Positions 48,295 to 63,508 of a stretch of DNA of 64,000 nt are shown here, in pieces. The position numbers and the translations under genes were made by a program. This DNA comes from Flammula alnicola (Eukaryota; Basidiomycota; Agaricomycetes; Agaricales; Strophariaceae), in assembly GCA_015499995.1 (NCBI GenBank), contig JADNRV010000003.1:620001-684000 (forward strand). The letters are read 5' to 3'. How positions within the stretch are numbered: the first letter of the stretch is position 1; each line of letters begins with the position of its first letter. The notes under the pieces are model-generated. The model saw only the letters and a program-made list of their open reading frames with translations. It was not told the origin of the DNA and made no database searches.

Positions 48295-51072
48295 ATGGAT
48301 AAAACAAAATCGAAGCTTGCTGCTTTTTTTGACAATGATGAAGAAGAAACTTCGTTCCTAGTGCGACGGACAGAGTTATTTCCTCTCCGGTAGCCGTCAC
48401 TTACCATTCACCTCCAAACACAGCAAAAACCCGTCGATGACATGAAGTTGTCACAATACACTGCTGGTACAGTACGTAAATCTCGCAGAGAAAAGGAGCA
48501 AGAAGCTGCAGAGGCCAAAAAGCGAGAAGAGGAAGTCAGCGCAGCTCAAGCATACGCCGAGTTTTTGGATGCCTTCGAGGGCGAGGAGGTTACCAGGAAG
48601 AAGGCAGGCTCAGCATTCGTCAAGGCTGACTCGCATGTAGCCTACGCTCCTTCTCTTCCAGCTGCAGAACGTCGTCCTCGGCTTAGAGTGAGTTCCTGAA
48701 ACTTGCTTTCGATTACTTTCTAACACGTCGGCGAAGTCGCCATCACCTCCAGCATCTTCGGCTTCTAAGCCAAAAGGAAAGAGGGCTATGGACTCTTTCC
48801 TCGAAGAAATTAAAAGGTTCGTGCTATTTGATGCATACTCAATACAATAACTAAATAAAATGGATGTCAGAGAACAAGCCGAGCGGGAAGCCAAGTACTC
48901 CCGACACGGTAAATTATTCCTGTTACGTTGTTCTTTAAAGATGTTAATGGATGATATTAAGGTCATGGGCATGGTAGGTCGGTAACTGCAATGGCTGCAT
49001 ACGATGGCCAGAGTGGAAGCAAGGATCGAGGCGACCCACAAGTGAGTGATACTATTCTATAGAGAGTCGAATTTCTTATTGAATATTCTTCAGACGACCA
49101 ATCTTTTTGTCGCAAATCTACCGACCAATGTCACGGAACAAAGTCTGGGAAAATTCTTTGCACGAGCTGGCCCAGTCGGTTCGGTAGGTGTTTTGATTAG
49201 ATGTGAAAACACAATGCATTTTTCCTCACTACCATAACTACCATACACAGGTGAAAATAATGTGGCCGCGCTCTGATGCCACCATAGGTCCAGGCACGGA
49301 CATGACAGCAGCTCGGAGGTCCAAGAACACAGGTCTAAATGGTTTCGTTTCATTCATGACAAGGCGCGATGCTGAAGACGCACTTCACCAATTTGATGGC
49401 TACGACTGGGGAGGGTCTGTTCTGCGCGTTGGTTGGAGTAAGGCTGTTCCAATTGCAGCGAAGGCTTTGTACCGTTCGTCTGTTCATTAGCAAAACTATG
49501 AGTTTCCATTGACCATCGTTTTTGACAGTCTCTGCATCAAGTAAGACTCGCCACAGTCGAAGTCGGAGCCGAAGCAGAAGTTCTTCCCCTGATCGACATC
49601 GAGCACACTCCCGTGATGGTCGACATCATTCGCGGCGTTCAAGAAGTCCTTCCTGGGATAGGAATCGGTCGCGCTCTCCACGCCACCGCAAATCTTATAA
49701 TCGATCAGGGCGATATAATAGCTCTGAAAGTCGGTCTCCGCGACGAGGTCATTCCCGCAGTCCTCCGCGTTTGCTTAACGATGAGGGAGAAGCCGTAACG
49801 GACACCTTTATTCGAGCTGTTGCTGCCGAGGTCAAAGGTCATGATGCAAAATACGAAGAGACATTGCGTGAACGTGAAAAGTCCAATCATAAATACAACT
49901 TTCTCCTTCGTCGAGGCGTAAGTTCTGTTCATCATTCGTCATATTCATTTCCTATTTACTTACTTTACTAGCATCGGAGACATGCATATTATAGAGGCCT
50001 TATTGAATCCGAGGAGCCTTTCAGGCCAGCATTTGACGATGATGTGCGTACCAATCATTTTCCAATTCGTCAATGAGATATTAAGCTTCTTTTAAAGGGC
50101 TACAATTCCGTGTATTCCAGTGATTCAGCAGAAGAGTTGGAGCGCGAGCAAATAAAGAAGAATATCCTTGGTAACGCAGCACGACGGCGATTCGAGGCAA
50201 TGCTACGGGCTTTGTCCGGAAAACGCGGAGAGATAGCTCGGTGTATGACTTTCAGTCTCGAGCATGCCGAAGCGGCCCACGAGGTATGTTCTGTTATTCA
50301 TACTCAGTGGCCATTTTATTCAGACTGTGTCACAGGTGGCCGACATCATCGTTTCATCATTGCTCGTGGATGGAACTGCTGTTCCTCGGAAGCTCGCCCG
50401 TCTCCACCTGATCTGCGACATTTTGCACAACTCGGCTGCGTCTGTGCCCAGTGCCTGGAAGTATCGTCAGGAATTCCAGGCACGGTTGGGTATCGTGTTT
50501 GATCATCTTGCGAACATCTACCATTCTTTTCCTGGTCGAATCACGGCAGACTTGTTCAAGAAACAAATCACGACCGTTGTGGATATCTGGGAAGATTGGA
50601 TCGTCTTCCCCCCGGAATTTACCTCTGAACTCAGAACAAGGTTAGAGGGTGCGATCGTATCTCCCGAAAACGCAGCCGAAGAGGAACCTTCCATCATGCC
50701 AACACCAGCTGAAACGTTTTCTTCCCGTTTCAAAACGAGCTTCAAAACGAGTACATTTGAGCTCGCTTCAGATATTCCGGAAACGAAACCCAGTGAAGGC
50801 GGTTCCTCACGCGTCAGTGACGGCGAGCCAATGGACGTTAGCAGCGATGAAGATAAAGAGGTTGACGACCTTGATGGAGAACCTGTTGAAGACCTTGATG
50901 TTGATGGAATACCAGTAGACGACATTGACGGAGACCCTTTGCATGACGCCGTTCAAGGGGCAGATGATGAGACCTTGATGGCGAACCCATTGGTGATGAT
51001 ATTGATGGTGTCCCCGTTGATGATGATGTTGATGGAGTGCCGATTGAAATACCAATCGACAGTGTCTCATGA
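48295..51072 (+). CDS. U2 snRNP-associated SURP/SR140 splicing factor
   Basis: Nuclear protein associated with the U2 snRNP during pre-mRNA splicing. Domain order matches SR140 (U2SURP): an N-terminal helical region (QYTAGTVRKSRREKEQEAAE, then FLDAFEGEE), an RRM (NLFVANLPTNVTEQSLGKFF, GLNGFVSFMTRRDAEDALHQ), an Arg/Ser repeat tract near 49560-49780, a SURP module (AAEVKGHDAKYEETLRERE, HRRHAYYRGLIE), and a CID-type helical domain (ILGNAARRRFEAMLRALSGK, LHLICDILHNSA, IYHSFPGRITADLF). An RS tract between RRM and SURP differs from human, where it is C-terminal. The C-terminus is an acidic repeat. One base seems missing near 48348 (AAA) and near 50970, the latter needed to reach the stop TGA 51070-51072. 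Confidence 0.88.
50864..51060 (+). repeat. Acidic in-frame tandem repeat at the C-terminus of the SR140-like protein
   Basis: Degenerate units of about 24-33 nt encode the pattern D-(L/I/V)-D-G-x-P-(V/I/L), for example DLDGEPVE, DVDGIPVD, DIDGDPL, DLDGEPIG, DIDGVPVD and DVDGVPIE. Six to seven copies. The last three are visible only in the frame shifted by one base at about 50970. Confidence 0.75.
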
Positions 51073-51224
51073 GCCATCAATATTTTAATTCATTGCTGCC
51101 TGTAATTGTAATCGCTTGGTATATTTCGTAATGCTAAAATATCATATCCATCTGCATGTCGTTAAAGAGCAACGTCGACCCAACACATTTGCATAAACTA
51201 TGTAAAAAACCAAGATATGATTAA

Positions 51225-54200
51225 TCAATCATGGCGACGTGAACGACCAGGGTTTGACACCATCCTAAGGATAGCATCTTTAGCAGCCAAAATTTCACTT
51301 TCAGCACCTACAGCGAAAAAAGTTTGTCATAAGTCAACATTCTTGTATCCCAAATTTCTGAAACTTACCAATGATAACAATAGTGTTATTTTCACGACTA
51401 ACGGTAATGTCGGCACCAGTTTCGTTACGGAGGCGAGCAACATTGGAACCCTTGGCACCAACGATGCGGGGGAACGTCGAACGATCAGCCATGGTGAGGA
51501 AACCAACGTGGGACATGCGCCCAGCATTCTCGATCGCCTCTTTGACGAGACCTTCCGCTCTCTCGAGTCCAGCTTGGTCGCGAGCCCTCAAGGTCCAGAT
51601 GGAATCGCCTTCCTCGGCATCCTGATAATTGGAAACAATTTCCCATTCAGGTTCGCTAGAGTCGGTACTGGTGTCGTCAATACGAGCCGAAGGAGTGGGG
51701 CGAGTCGGGACAGCAGATTTTTGGGGCTGAGCGGAGTGGTCCACTTGCACACCGAAAGATCTCAGGGTCCTGAAGAAAGTTCCTTGCTGTGAAATAGCAT
51801 GGTGGTATTTCAAAGGCACAGAGATAGTACTCGTAACAGCTTCAGCAGCAGGAGCCTTGATATTGCTCTATAAATGATTGTCAGGATTTGAACATCTCCG
51901 AAACAGAGCAAAGCAAATACCTTGAGTTCAGCAATGGCTTTCTCGCACGCCGCACGGGGACCAGAGACCTTAACAATGTTAGCAGGATCCACTTCTCCGA
52001 GTTCAGCAAGGTTTTCAGGCTCTCCAACTTGGTTGTAAGAACGAGAGCCAGGGAATTGGATTTGGACCTTGAACTTATCCTGAACGTCGTTCAGGTGCTG
52101 ACCACCGCGACCAATGAGAGCGCGGTGCTGAGCGGCGGGAATGTCAAGGGCCAAAATAACACGATCGCGCAAGGTGGCAACAATTTGCTCCAATTCGGTC
52201 TTGAGCTTGGCGACAAGCTTGGGCTCTCCTCGAATACGGACGTCATCCGAACGCTCTCCCTGGCGAGGGCTGAAATCGAAAAATTCGGTCAGCATCCATT
52301 TATGCATTTATGGAAAACAGACATACAATCTTATCAAGCCGGCTTGGAGTTTAGGGTCAGAGGGACCACCGCATCGTGCAACGAGGTCCTTGAGTCCCTG
52401 GCCACCCGCACCGATAATTGTACGATGGAACTTGCTGTCAACCGCAACAGATGCAGTCGTTCCTTCCATGACCTGGTCCGAGATAACAAGGATGGCCGCC
52501 TTAGCAGCCGCAATTGCTTTCTTGGTACCACGAACAGTGATGGAGGTAGTGGTGCCATTCTCTTCTGAGCCTTTCTCAATGTCGATTTGAGCGTCAGTTG
52601 AGTCCTTGATCTCGTTGATGGAGGCACCGCCCCTGCCGAGGATACGAGCGACGGAACGAGTAGGAACAGTGAATTTGAGAATGTTATTCGATTCCTTCTC
52701 AAATTCAGCAGCCTGTACAATGCATTAGACTTTTTTTCTTGTGAGGATATAACGAACAACCAACCTCGAGCAATTCGGACTTCGCACCGGCGACGCCCTT
52801 CTTTCCACCTTTGACGAGGACTTCATCCGACTTGAGCTGTTCCCTGGTTTTTCCTTCTCCAGTTTCCGATGATTGACGAGGGAAAGTAATCTTGACGGAG
52901 TACTTTTCCTCGAGACGAATGGCATACTTGCCGCTTTGACCAATCAGAGAAGAATGATATTGCGCAGGGATCTTGAGGATTTCCGACGTTTCATCAGCCT
53001 GTATAACATATGAATGAACATTATTTTTTGTCTGTGAGTTTTGTATAGAAACTTACAAGGCGCTCAATCTGGGCCAAGATGCGTTTCTCCGCCTCTTCGA
53101 CATTTTCTTTCCGTCCAGTGATCTTGCATTAATCATTGAGCTTGAGGATAAACAGAGAAATAGGAAATGATCAACCTTGACTCTCGACTTGACATGAACG
53201 GCCTTTTTCTTCTTGCCACCTTCCTTCTCCTTTTCGTCGACATCATCGGAAACATCGACCTTGACGCCAAGTTGATCACGAAGCTTGTTGACACCAGCAC
53301 CTTGAGAACCGACAATTCTGCCGACATATTCCTTGTCAATATCGAATTCCGTTGACTGCAATCGATTAGAAAAATACCAAAATCAAATTATGAGAACTTA
53401 CGTGGCTGTTGACGATCTCGTCGTTCTTGGCGTCTTCACGATCTTGAGAATATGCTTACGGCACGATCAACATCATCGCTGACACCACGGACGAGAATGA
53501 CATCTTCAGTGGAAGCGTCTCCGGCCTCGGCTCCGACCTTGATGGACAGTGTCGTGTCTTCACCGATAATACTAAACAATGTCAGTTTTCATAGGTAAAA
53601 ATAAGGTAAATAAGCACATACGCGTTCAAAGTAGTTCCACCGTTGCCAACGACGGCATCATGCCAACGCTTTTCACTGGGACGACTTCAGTCTTGACGTC
53701 GGCAGCGTCGCGAGCCCATTTCAAGATCTCTTTCTCCACCTCGTCCAGATGTTTTTTCTTCTCGTCAGGAGAGAGGGAAGCCCTGGGTCAGAGGGTCGTA
53801 AACCAAGAGGATGTTCGAAGATTCCAGAGATTCGTTAGGGAAGTAGACATGAACGTTGTGCACCTCGTGGAATTGCTTCAGCCTAAAAAATACGTCTTTG
53901 GAAACACAACTTGGCAGAACAATTCAGAGAAACATACTTCTTGCCATTCTTGCCAGTGATGACACGATGCAAAAGCCAATCGACGGAGACATCCCTGGTA
54001 CCGCCAATCAACCTTCCGATGAGGTCTGAGAACTGCTTGACCACAGCGTCGACATCGGCCTTGGGACCGACCAAATCGATGCTAAGGCTTAACCGCGGCA
54101 TCAGGAGATGGAAGATAAACGTCGACGGTTGGATGGGTAGCCTTGAGAGTTTTGCCATACTGGATGCGGTTCAAGTAAGTTGCTAGCTGCTTGAAAGGGC

Positions 54201-55557
54201 AATGGGCCGGGTAGGGTCAATTCGTGGATGTACTGCGAATTGGCCTGTTCCATGACAGCGGAAAGCCCAGCAGGAAGATCAGAGCTCTGACCCCAAACAG
54301 TGACCTCGTCACCCTGTTCTTCAGCCTTGCCAACGATCACAGCACAATTGCTCTTGCTCATGACTGTGTCGGCATTCTGCCCGGTAAGAAGACGGTGCTG
54401 ACGCTTGGGAAGAGATATTTTGACCGAGGTGAGAGACGATTGGAAGCCTTCTATTGTCTGTTTGATCGATTCAACGACGCGGACGACTGCCTCACGATCT
54501 CCGCTAGCCGTGATTTCGCGCGCAGTGGAGTTCAGAGCCAGGTTAACAGTGCCATCCTGAGCCGCTGACAAGAACAGGGTCCTGCGAACCACAATGAAGG
54601 GAAGGATATGGGCAGGAATGTCGCGAACACGCTGGGTGGCCTTGGAGGTCTTGGAGGATATGATCTGGTTCAAGAGGGCCTGCGCTTCGTATGCCAAAGG
54701 TTGGGGTCCAACGAGGGTGACTGGGATGGTGGGTTCCTCATCGTCGTCATCGTACGAAGCCTTGCCATTTCCATTAGCATGTCCGTTGCCGTTGGTGCAC
54801 CTACGTCCCTCTTAGGTATGTCCACCCTAACGCTAGTTTGGTCACGAATTTGTTTCAAAGTAGCGCCTAAGTCGATGTTGTTATAATAGCATTCCGTAGT
54901 TTAACGAAAAATTTCTTGCCTTTGGGGCCAATGATAGAGGCGATAGTGGATGCGGGTGCATTGATGACAAGAGTAACCTAATTTAAATATTGATATCCGC
55001 GAAATAAGTTGAAACAGAGAAACTCACAATGGACTCAGCAGAGCTAAAAGACTACGCTTGGCTTTGTCAAGTTCCTTCTGGGATTCCGCCTTGACGTGGA
55101 AGGTGGTTTGACGAGTCTTTTGATTTGTACTTGCTTCTACCTTGACCTTGTATTTTGCAATGACCTGTTTGATAACTTCTCCGAGTGTTGCCGGTTTGCC
55201 GTCCTTCCCAGAGTTGGACAAATCGATTGCCGACAATGTGAAGGAGTCAGTGAAGACGGGGGTCTTGATTGCAGTGGACTTGATACGAGGGCCAGTGGCT
55301 GAGCCCCAGACGGGCTTGGCAGCGCCATTGGTCGCGGGAGTCGCAGAAGCGAGAGTCGGGAAAGCTTCCTCAGACTCGGTATTCACCGGAAGAGTGGACG
55401 GAGTCCTAGGTTTTGCGGGAGTAGCTTGAGACAGCGAAGGAAAAGGGTCAGGAGCTCCCTCAAGCTCGTGTCTCTTCTATATAAATTGAAGATCAGAGGA
55501 AGAAGCTAAGGAGCAAAGTTAAATCTTGACCTGGAGGTCAGCTGCAGAGAGAGCCAT
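51225..55557 (-). CDS. Multi-KH-domain RNA-binding protein, vigilin/Scp160 family
   Basis: Cytoplasmic RNA-binding protein associated with polysomes and the ER in yeast and animals. It starts at 55557 (MALSAADLQ) and the last exon is 51307-51225, ending GRSRRHD. About ten KH modules can be followed by their GxxG loops: GPKG, a degenerate GQNA, GKNG, GNGG, GSQG, GQSG, GRGG, GAGG, GRGG and GAKG. Examples are TRSVARILGRGGASINEIKD, QHRALIGRGGQHLNDVQDKF and RIVGAKGSNVARLRNETG. The intron 54919-54867 inside the first of these has a GC donor and interrupts GPK/GAT. Frame shifts are seen near 54800 (a CC run), 54200 and 54085. The first needs one added base and the others could be either gain or loss. 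Length and repeated KH order fit the family well. Confidence 0.87.
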
Positions 55558-56116
55558 TATGTTCGGAAGACGGGTGTCCGGAGCGAGAAGCCTTGACGGG
55601 AAAAAAGGAACCTGTAGGAAGAAATAAGAGAAACTCTCGAATTTCTGTCACTGCTGAAGGTATTTCAGTAGGTGTATAGGGAAGACACGATTTCTGTCAA
55701 CTCTCCACTTTCTATGTATTTCCACCGTGCGACTTTCCACTTATCGACGTGGCAGTTGCCTCCGCGTCCCGGTTGTCCGCCAAGGGCAATGTCTAGACAC
55801 AGATTTATGCTTAATCACTGGGAACTATTGCAATTCTTAGACTGACAGACTCTGATTTCACACTGATTTATCTAGATATGTTGAAGTTAGAATGTCGAAC
55901 GACCTGTCAATTAAAAGTGATTGTTATTCTCGGGGGCTGGAGGCAAATAGGACGGAGGTGTCGATCATTGATCTAACCACGTGTATGGACATGTACGCCG
56001 ATGCTGCTTCCCGCGACGTGGAACTTTTGTCAGCCTGGGTCTACCTGGAACCGTACTAGTCCATGCCGCCTCGGACATAAAAACCCATCTCACTCATCTA
56101 ACCTTCAACCTACATC
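55558..56116. other. Divergent promoter region of vigilin and ERO1
   Basis: 559 bp between two outward-facing starts, with CCACGTG at 55978-55984. No specific unfolded-protein-response element is claimed and no gene seen. Confidence 0.4.
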
Positions 56117-58278
56117 ATGAAGACCTTCTCAATATGTCGCTCATTTGCATGGGCGCTCTTGTTCAATTCTCTCGGTTGGCCTGTTCAAGCCCAAGATTCC
56201 TTTCTCTCAGAAACACTTGTTCGCAAAGGCCAAGTTAAGCAAGTGCTCGAACATCAGCCTGTGAAGCACACAAGTTGTCAGAACGTGCGTCTACTACTCC
56301 CTCCAACTGTAGAAACAACTAAACCATCCGTTTGTAGCTTACCGGTCCCATCGAAACAACTATGTGTGACTACGAAACCATTGAGAGCGTGAATGACGAG
56401 CTATTCGAAAATCTTTCCGAGCTGGTGAACAAGCCTTTCTTCCGATTCTTCCAGGTATGTCTTCCAATTAACTTTATTCATGCTCAGTTATTAATGTTTG
56501 ATGTGACTCTCAGGTGGATCTATACCGCGAGTGTCCATTTTGGCCAGACGATGGCTCATGTAGCGAGCCTTCGTGCGCAATCACTTCTGTCGACGAAGTA
56601 AGTTGACATTATCCTTACATGCATCCAACTCCAATTGCAATCTAGAGTGATGTTCCAGAGAAATGGCGCGCAAAAGCACTGAGTGAGGTGGATCCTTCTT
56701 CAGTTGACGATGTAAGCTCTCCGAAATGAAGGTTTTCGTTTTCAATATTCTCATCACAATTTTCCAGCGCCATTCACTACCTGGATGTTACTACCGCGAT
56801 TCGGATTTCTGCTTCCTTGATGATAACACGGGTGGGTGCCGATACATTCTTGCGTTCCACATGATCAGCTCAACTGCATCCTCAGAGGGAGATTACTTTG
56901 ATCTTCGACTGGTCCCAGAGCGATACACTGGTTATGGTGGAAATGACGCACAACGCATCTGGCGGTCAATATACGAAGAAAACTGTTTTGGGCTCACAGA
57001 ACTCAACCTCATGACTGGAAAATCTCCCGCCCCTGTTTCCTTGCCTGATACCATGATAGAAGTTCTTCACGAAGATGAACAAGAATCGGACCAACATTGC
57101 CTAGAGAAGCGGGTATATTACAAAGTTGTATCAGGTTAGTCTTCCAGGATGTGTAATCCTTCACGTACTGACAGTATACCAGGCCTACATGCATCTATTT
57201 CGACACACATTTGTCACGAATATTTAAATCAAACTACTGGACAATGGGTACGTTTAGTCTTTGGTTCTGCATTTAACTTGCTTGTCTCATTGGCGTCTTC
57301 AGCACCCGAATCTTGATTGTTTCATCAACCGGGTTGCCTCACATCCCGAACGTCTACAATACATATATTTTGATGCCATCCTGCTACTTCGCGCAGTTGC
57401 CCGCCTTGGTCCATACCTTTCGGCTTTCGATTACTGCTCATCCGGGAGCCACGAAGATGACGCCGAAACTCTACAAACATTGACAAAAGTCATCAATATT
57501 GCAAAACATGCTGGATCATTCGACGAGTCAATCTTATTCAGAGGAGAAAACGCAAATGTATGTTGTTTTTGGCTTTACCTCTCTTATTCGTCGGCTCATT
57601 CACGGAACAGGTATTGAAAGAAGAGTTCAAGACACATTTCCGAAATGTTACACGTATCATGGACTGTGTTGGATGTGACAAGTGTCGCCTCTGGGGCAAG
57701 GTCCAGACTACCGGTATAGCCACAGCATTGAAGATTTTATTTGAACTCGACGAAAAGGCATTGGAGTAAGCACATCCTCCACAGGTTTCTCCGTCAACTC
57801 ATGGATTTTTTAGCCCGCGTGCGAATTCCGATCTATTACATCGTTCAGAAGTCGTGGCTCTCATGAATACATTGTTCAGAGTCAGTGAGAGTCTCGCCGC
57901 TGTGGATGATTTCCGGCGTATGTGGCGCGAGTTGGACAAGTCTGATACCGAAAAGATCGCCACAGAGGCCGAAAAGTTGACTGCTCCTCATGTACGCTTT
58001 GTTTCGATGCCTGCAAAGTTCTGACACATTCATTTCTCACTGTTGCATTCTATTTACAGGCGAAATTCTCCCCATCGGCCAACGAAGACTATTCCCGGAA
58101 CTTCTTCGATGTAGCCTGCGCACAATCTATCTCGCTACTGAGAAATTGCAGGGCTAGCATACAAGAAAATGTCACACTTGCTATGACTGCTCTAGGACAA
58201 GCATTTAGTAATATTCTTTCTGCTTTTCGACCGTCGGGGAAGGAAAATGGCCCGGGTTCGACATTCGGAGATCTCTAG
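56117..58278 (+). CDS. ERO1: ER oxidoreductin 1
   Basis: FAD-dependent thiol oxidase of the ER lumen that re-oxidises protein disulphide isomerase and passes electrons to oxygen. The protein begins with a signal peptide ([20 protein letters not shown]). The family blocks follow in order: the N-terminal cysteines ([14 protein letters not shown]), FFRFFQ, the shuttle-cysteine region [13 protein letters not shown] with [30 protein letters not shown]-type segment [20 protein letters not shown], an [16 protein letters not shown] block and the active-site [14 protein letters not shown], which carries the CxxCxxC disulphide. About ten introns are all GT-AG and the reading frame is intact through the stop TAG 58276-58278. 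The C-terminus is short and I see no transmembrane segment, so membrane association by other means is likely. Confidence 0.93.
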
Positions 58279-58676
58279 CGTCATCGCCGTGATGAGAAGC
58301 ATTTATAACTATAGTTTACGTGTACATTCTAATACCCAAAAAATCTTGAAAATGTCGTTATATGAATTCCAACGTATACGTACTGCAAGTAGGAGTTGGT
58401 CGTACACAGATGTTTTCGCGGAGCTGTATTTTAATTCTCAAGGAACGATAGTCGCGAGCGATCATCGGTGTTTAAACGTTTACACGTGACTAGATAGACT
58501 TTAGTCCGATTCTGACAACAACACAGTGGAGTCCCGACCCTGGATACACCTAGGTTCCCACCAAACTCCTTCCTCTTCCTCTAACCACTGTGTGGGCTTT
58601 TACCGTCTGGCACGAAGATAAAAGAACCATATTATCGCAAACTGCCATTGCCTTTGATGACTAGTGCCAGGCTATT
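58279..58676. other. Intergenic region
   Basis: About 400 bp between ERO1 and the adhesin-like gene. No gene seen. Confidence 0.4.
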
Positions 58677-60480
58677 ATGATCATTCTTGACGGAAAGACA
58701 GATGGAGGGACGAAGAACGATAGTTTTGAAGGTCTTACCTGCGACACCCTTCAGCAGCCTTCACCCGCTCAAGTTCTCCGCTCCCTGATTACCATACGTC
58801 CGAGGCGCTACATTGGAAGTCCATTGCATCACCGCCGAAGCGACCCAAGGTAGACCCTCGAATATGGAAGCAACTTTATTCGCTCTCGCTATCTATGTTT
58901 TCCTCACCCTTACTATCGCCGTTCCACTCATCGTTATCGTAAGGAATGTTTTCTTCTTTTATTTTCCTTAGACGCTGAGCCATTTCATGTAGAAACCAGA
59001 AACCAGAACCACCCCCAAATTTATTTGACCTTGATTTCTCAAACTCATTTTGGGATGACATCGAAGATGCCAACCCACCTGCACTCCTTCAACTCTCCAC
59101 CTCAGGAGCCATTTCTGTTGATTTAACAACACTTGCAACTTGTGGTCTCCCAATCCTTCAAATAACACGGCAAAGTAGTGCCCCTTTCTCGAAGCGAAAT
59201 TTTATCATGCTCATCAATTTGTCTTCTAGGGCACAATTCTCCCTCCCTCCAATGGCTTAATCTCCCTTCGTTCAAATGCTACTTTCGATCCCAACGCACC
59301 CCAGCCGATAACTGGGGCTTATCAGTTCAGATGAACCGCGACGCTAAGGAAACGTCTGTTCTATTTAGCGTGGTCATGACCTACTCGAGTATGGATGTTC
59401 GCAGACAAACAAATATCTGTTTTTCCTCCACAGGAATGAACAGGGGACTCTCCATCTATGTACGTTCAGAATTCCTAGGCAACTTGCTCTCTCTGATCTT
59501 ATTTCAGGTCCCGCAACATCTTGGGGTGAATGACGCATTGGCATTGGATATAGTAGTTCTCTTGCCTCAGGTTACGGCCACAGTGGATAATTTCGTTACT
59601 TATCTTCCGATGTTATCCCAAGACTTTGGTGACCTCGGACCTCACCTATCCTTCAATCAGCTTACTCTGGAGGGTGCTGCCTGTCCAATTACGTGCAAGG
59701 TAATTACTCCCGCGAAACATCGGACAACAGATGTATTAATGGCTCTCCAGTCTTTGCATGCTTCCCAGATCTCCGTCAAAAACCTTGCAGCCCTAATCGA
59801 AGGGACATTCAATGTCACCTGCGGCCTCACGCTAGATACTGTCAAAGGGTGCGTTAAAGACTTCATATCTTTGCTGATTTTGCTCACGAATCTGTGTAGT
59901 CCGTCGTGTCTAATATCACCTTGACCCAGCCCCTCTTTCCTACGCGGCCGACGATCCTTAACATAGACACAGGTGACAGGTAGGCCGATGTCTTTGCTGT
60001 TAAAGGAACAGCGTTGCTCATCCGATGCAGTATGATCAATGCAAATGTTCTCCTAAACTCGCCCCAACTCTCCGTGCCAGAGTCGTCGCACCCACCTGCT
60101 TTTGCGGCGCTTATCAAGAACTTCAACGGACCTCTGAACCTGAGTATTGCGCACCAGCAGAACTGTCGGATGCGTCATTAAGGTTGCGGGTTCAAAATAA
60201 TCTCGCTCCGACGGTGGTTTCTTTCGATTCCCTCTACCAAGGCACTTTCTCTGCACAAACCAAAATGGATCAAGTGACAGTCAAAGGTTCTTGGCCGTCC
60301 CCTCAAAACGACCCGACAGGAGCGCACAGACCTTGGACATTGGATTTGGATCAGAACACCAGTAGTCTAGCTAGTGGATGGACAGGATGGGGCCCGAGAC
60401 CCATGCGGAACGTTGTGCAGAGTGACGTGAACATAATTTCTGCACTCAGTCCTGTGTTACTACAATTTGGACCAAGTTAA
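58677..60480 (+). CDS. Single-pass membrane protein with DUF4097-like (putative adhesin) outer domain
   Basis: Exact function unknown. A Pro-rich cytosolic tail (SSSPLPDYHTSEALHWKSIA, PKRPKVDPRIWK) leads into one membrane helix (ATLFALAIYVFLTLTIAVP) and then an outer part made of repeated short beta-strand-like segments. These include LTLEGAACPITCKSLHASQI, SVKNLAALIEGTFNV, LIKNFNGPLNLSIA and YQGTFSAQTKMDQVTVKG, ending LASGWTGWG and NIISALSPVLLQF. The architecture is the one I associate with fungal type II proteins carrying a DUF4097-like stacked-strand domain. Single bases appear to be missing near 58765 (CCC), 58870 (GG) and 60162 (AA). Introns are near 58939-58998, 59178-59229, 59471-59508, 59840-59900 and 59980-60030. 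The start codon is the least certain part, and the fourth intron's donor is weak. Confidence 0.65.
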
Positions 60481-61283
60481 TGGGACGTCCGACATTCGTT
60501 TAGAATTGTATATCTTACATAGGTCGCCGTGTTGTGTATTTTTATTAGCTATAACTTATCCCTTTTTAGTGACGGACGACCAGAACTCTTGCATCTTGCG
60601 GAGCTCGTAGTCATTACTTCGTAATATAAACAGCAACACTGCAAGCATATCGGATGCCTGGATCAGTCTTGAAGCTTGAAGCTGAAGCTTTGGAAGTTGC
60701 CGCATAACCCAACAGACGCGCAACTTCTTTCGATCGATTTATCGAGGGACACCAGCGCCTACGGCTTCATCATTCCCTACAAAAGGGTTTTGCTATTTTG
60801 CATCGTGCGACACTTGTGCGATATTTTCAAGTTGGACGAAGAAACTATGTACTAACACTCGAGAAAACACAACTAAAACAGGGTAAGTAATTGGCATTAA
60901 TATTTTGTTGACAAAATATTGGCAGGCTAAGTAATATGCCTTTTAATTCATCTCTCCCATATACGATCTGAAAATCGCAATCTTCAGATCCGAGTTGACA
61001 ACGTCGATTTTGACTTAAATAGCTCTCGAGTCACGACCAAGTGAGTAATATATTTGCTTTCCAGTGGCGGCAAAGTGGCGAGGTACTCGTAGAGCGGCTA
61101 CTTGCACTGTATGTCCTTGTTATTTCTGAAGACCTGAACCCCATGAGTTGCACGGAACGACTCCGGTTCACAAACTATTGCGTGATCGTTGACCATTCGC
61201 GAGCACATCATCATGATGCATTGCACTATTAGAATCTTTCAAATTCCTGAAAATTCATTCACCTTTCTTCCTCTGATACTACA
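60481..61283. other. Intergenic region upstream of ATP sulfurylase
   Basis: 800 bp. A short repeated motif (GAAGCTTGAAGCTGAAGCTTT near 60672) stands out. The promoter of the sulfurylase gene should lie in the last few hundred bases. No gene seen. Confidence 0.4.

Positions 61284-63508
<2,225 letters not shown>

Noticed and set aside
51217..55429. Plus-strand frames of 100-226 codons across the vigilin gene.
   Set aside because: The minus strand gives repeated KH domains through consistent introns. The plus-strand frames are mirror images without motifs.
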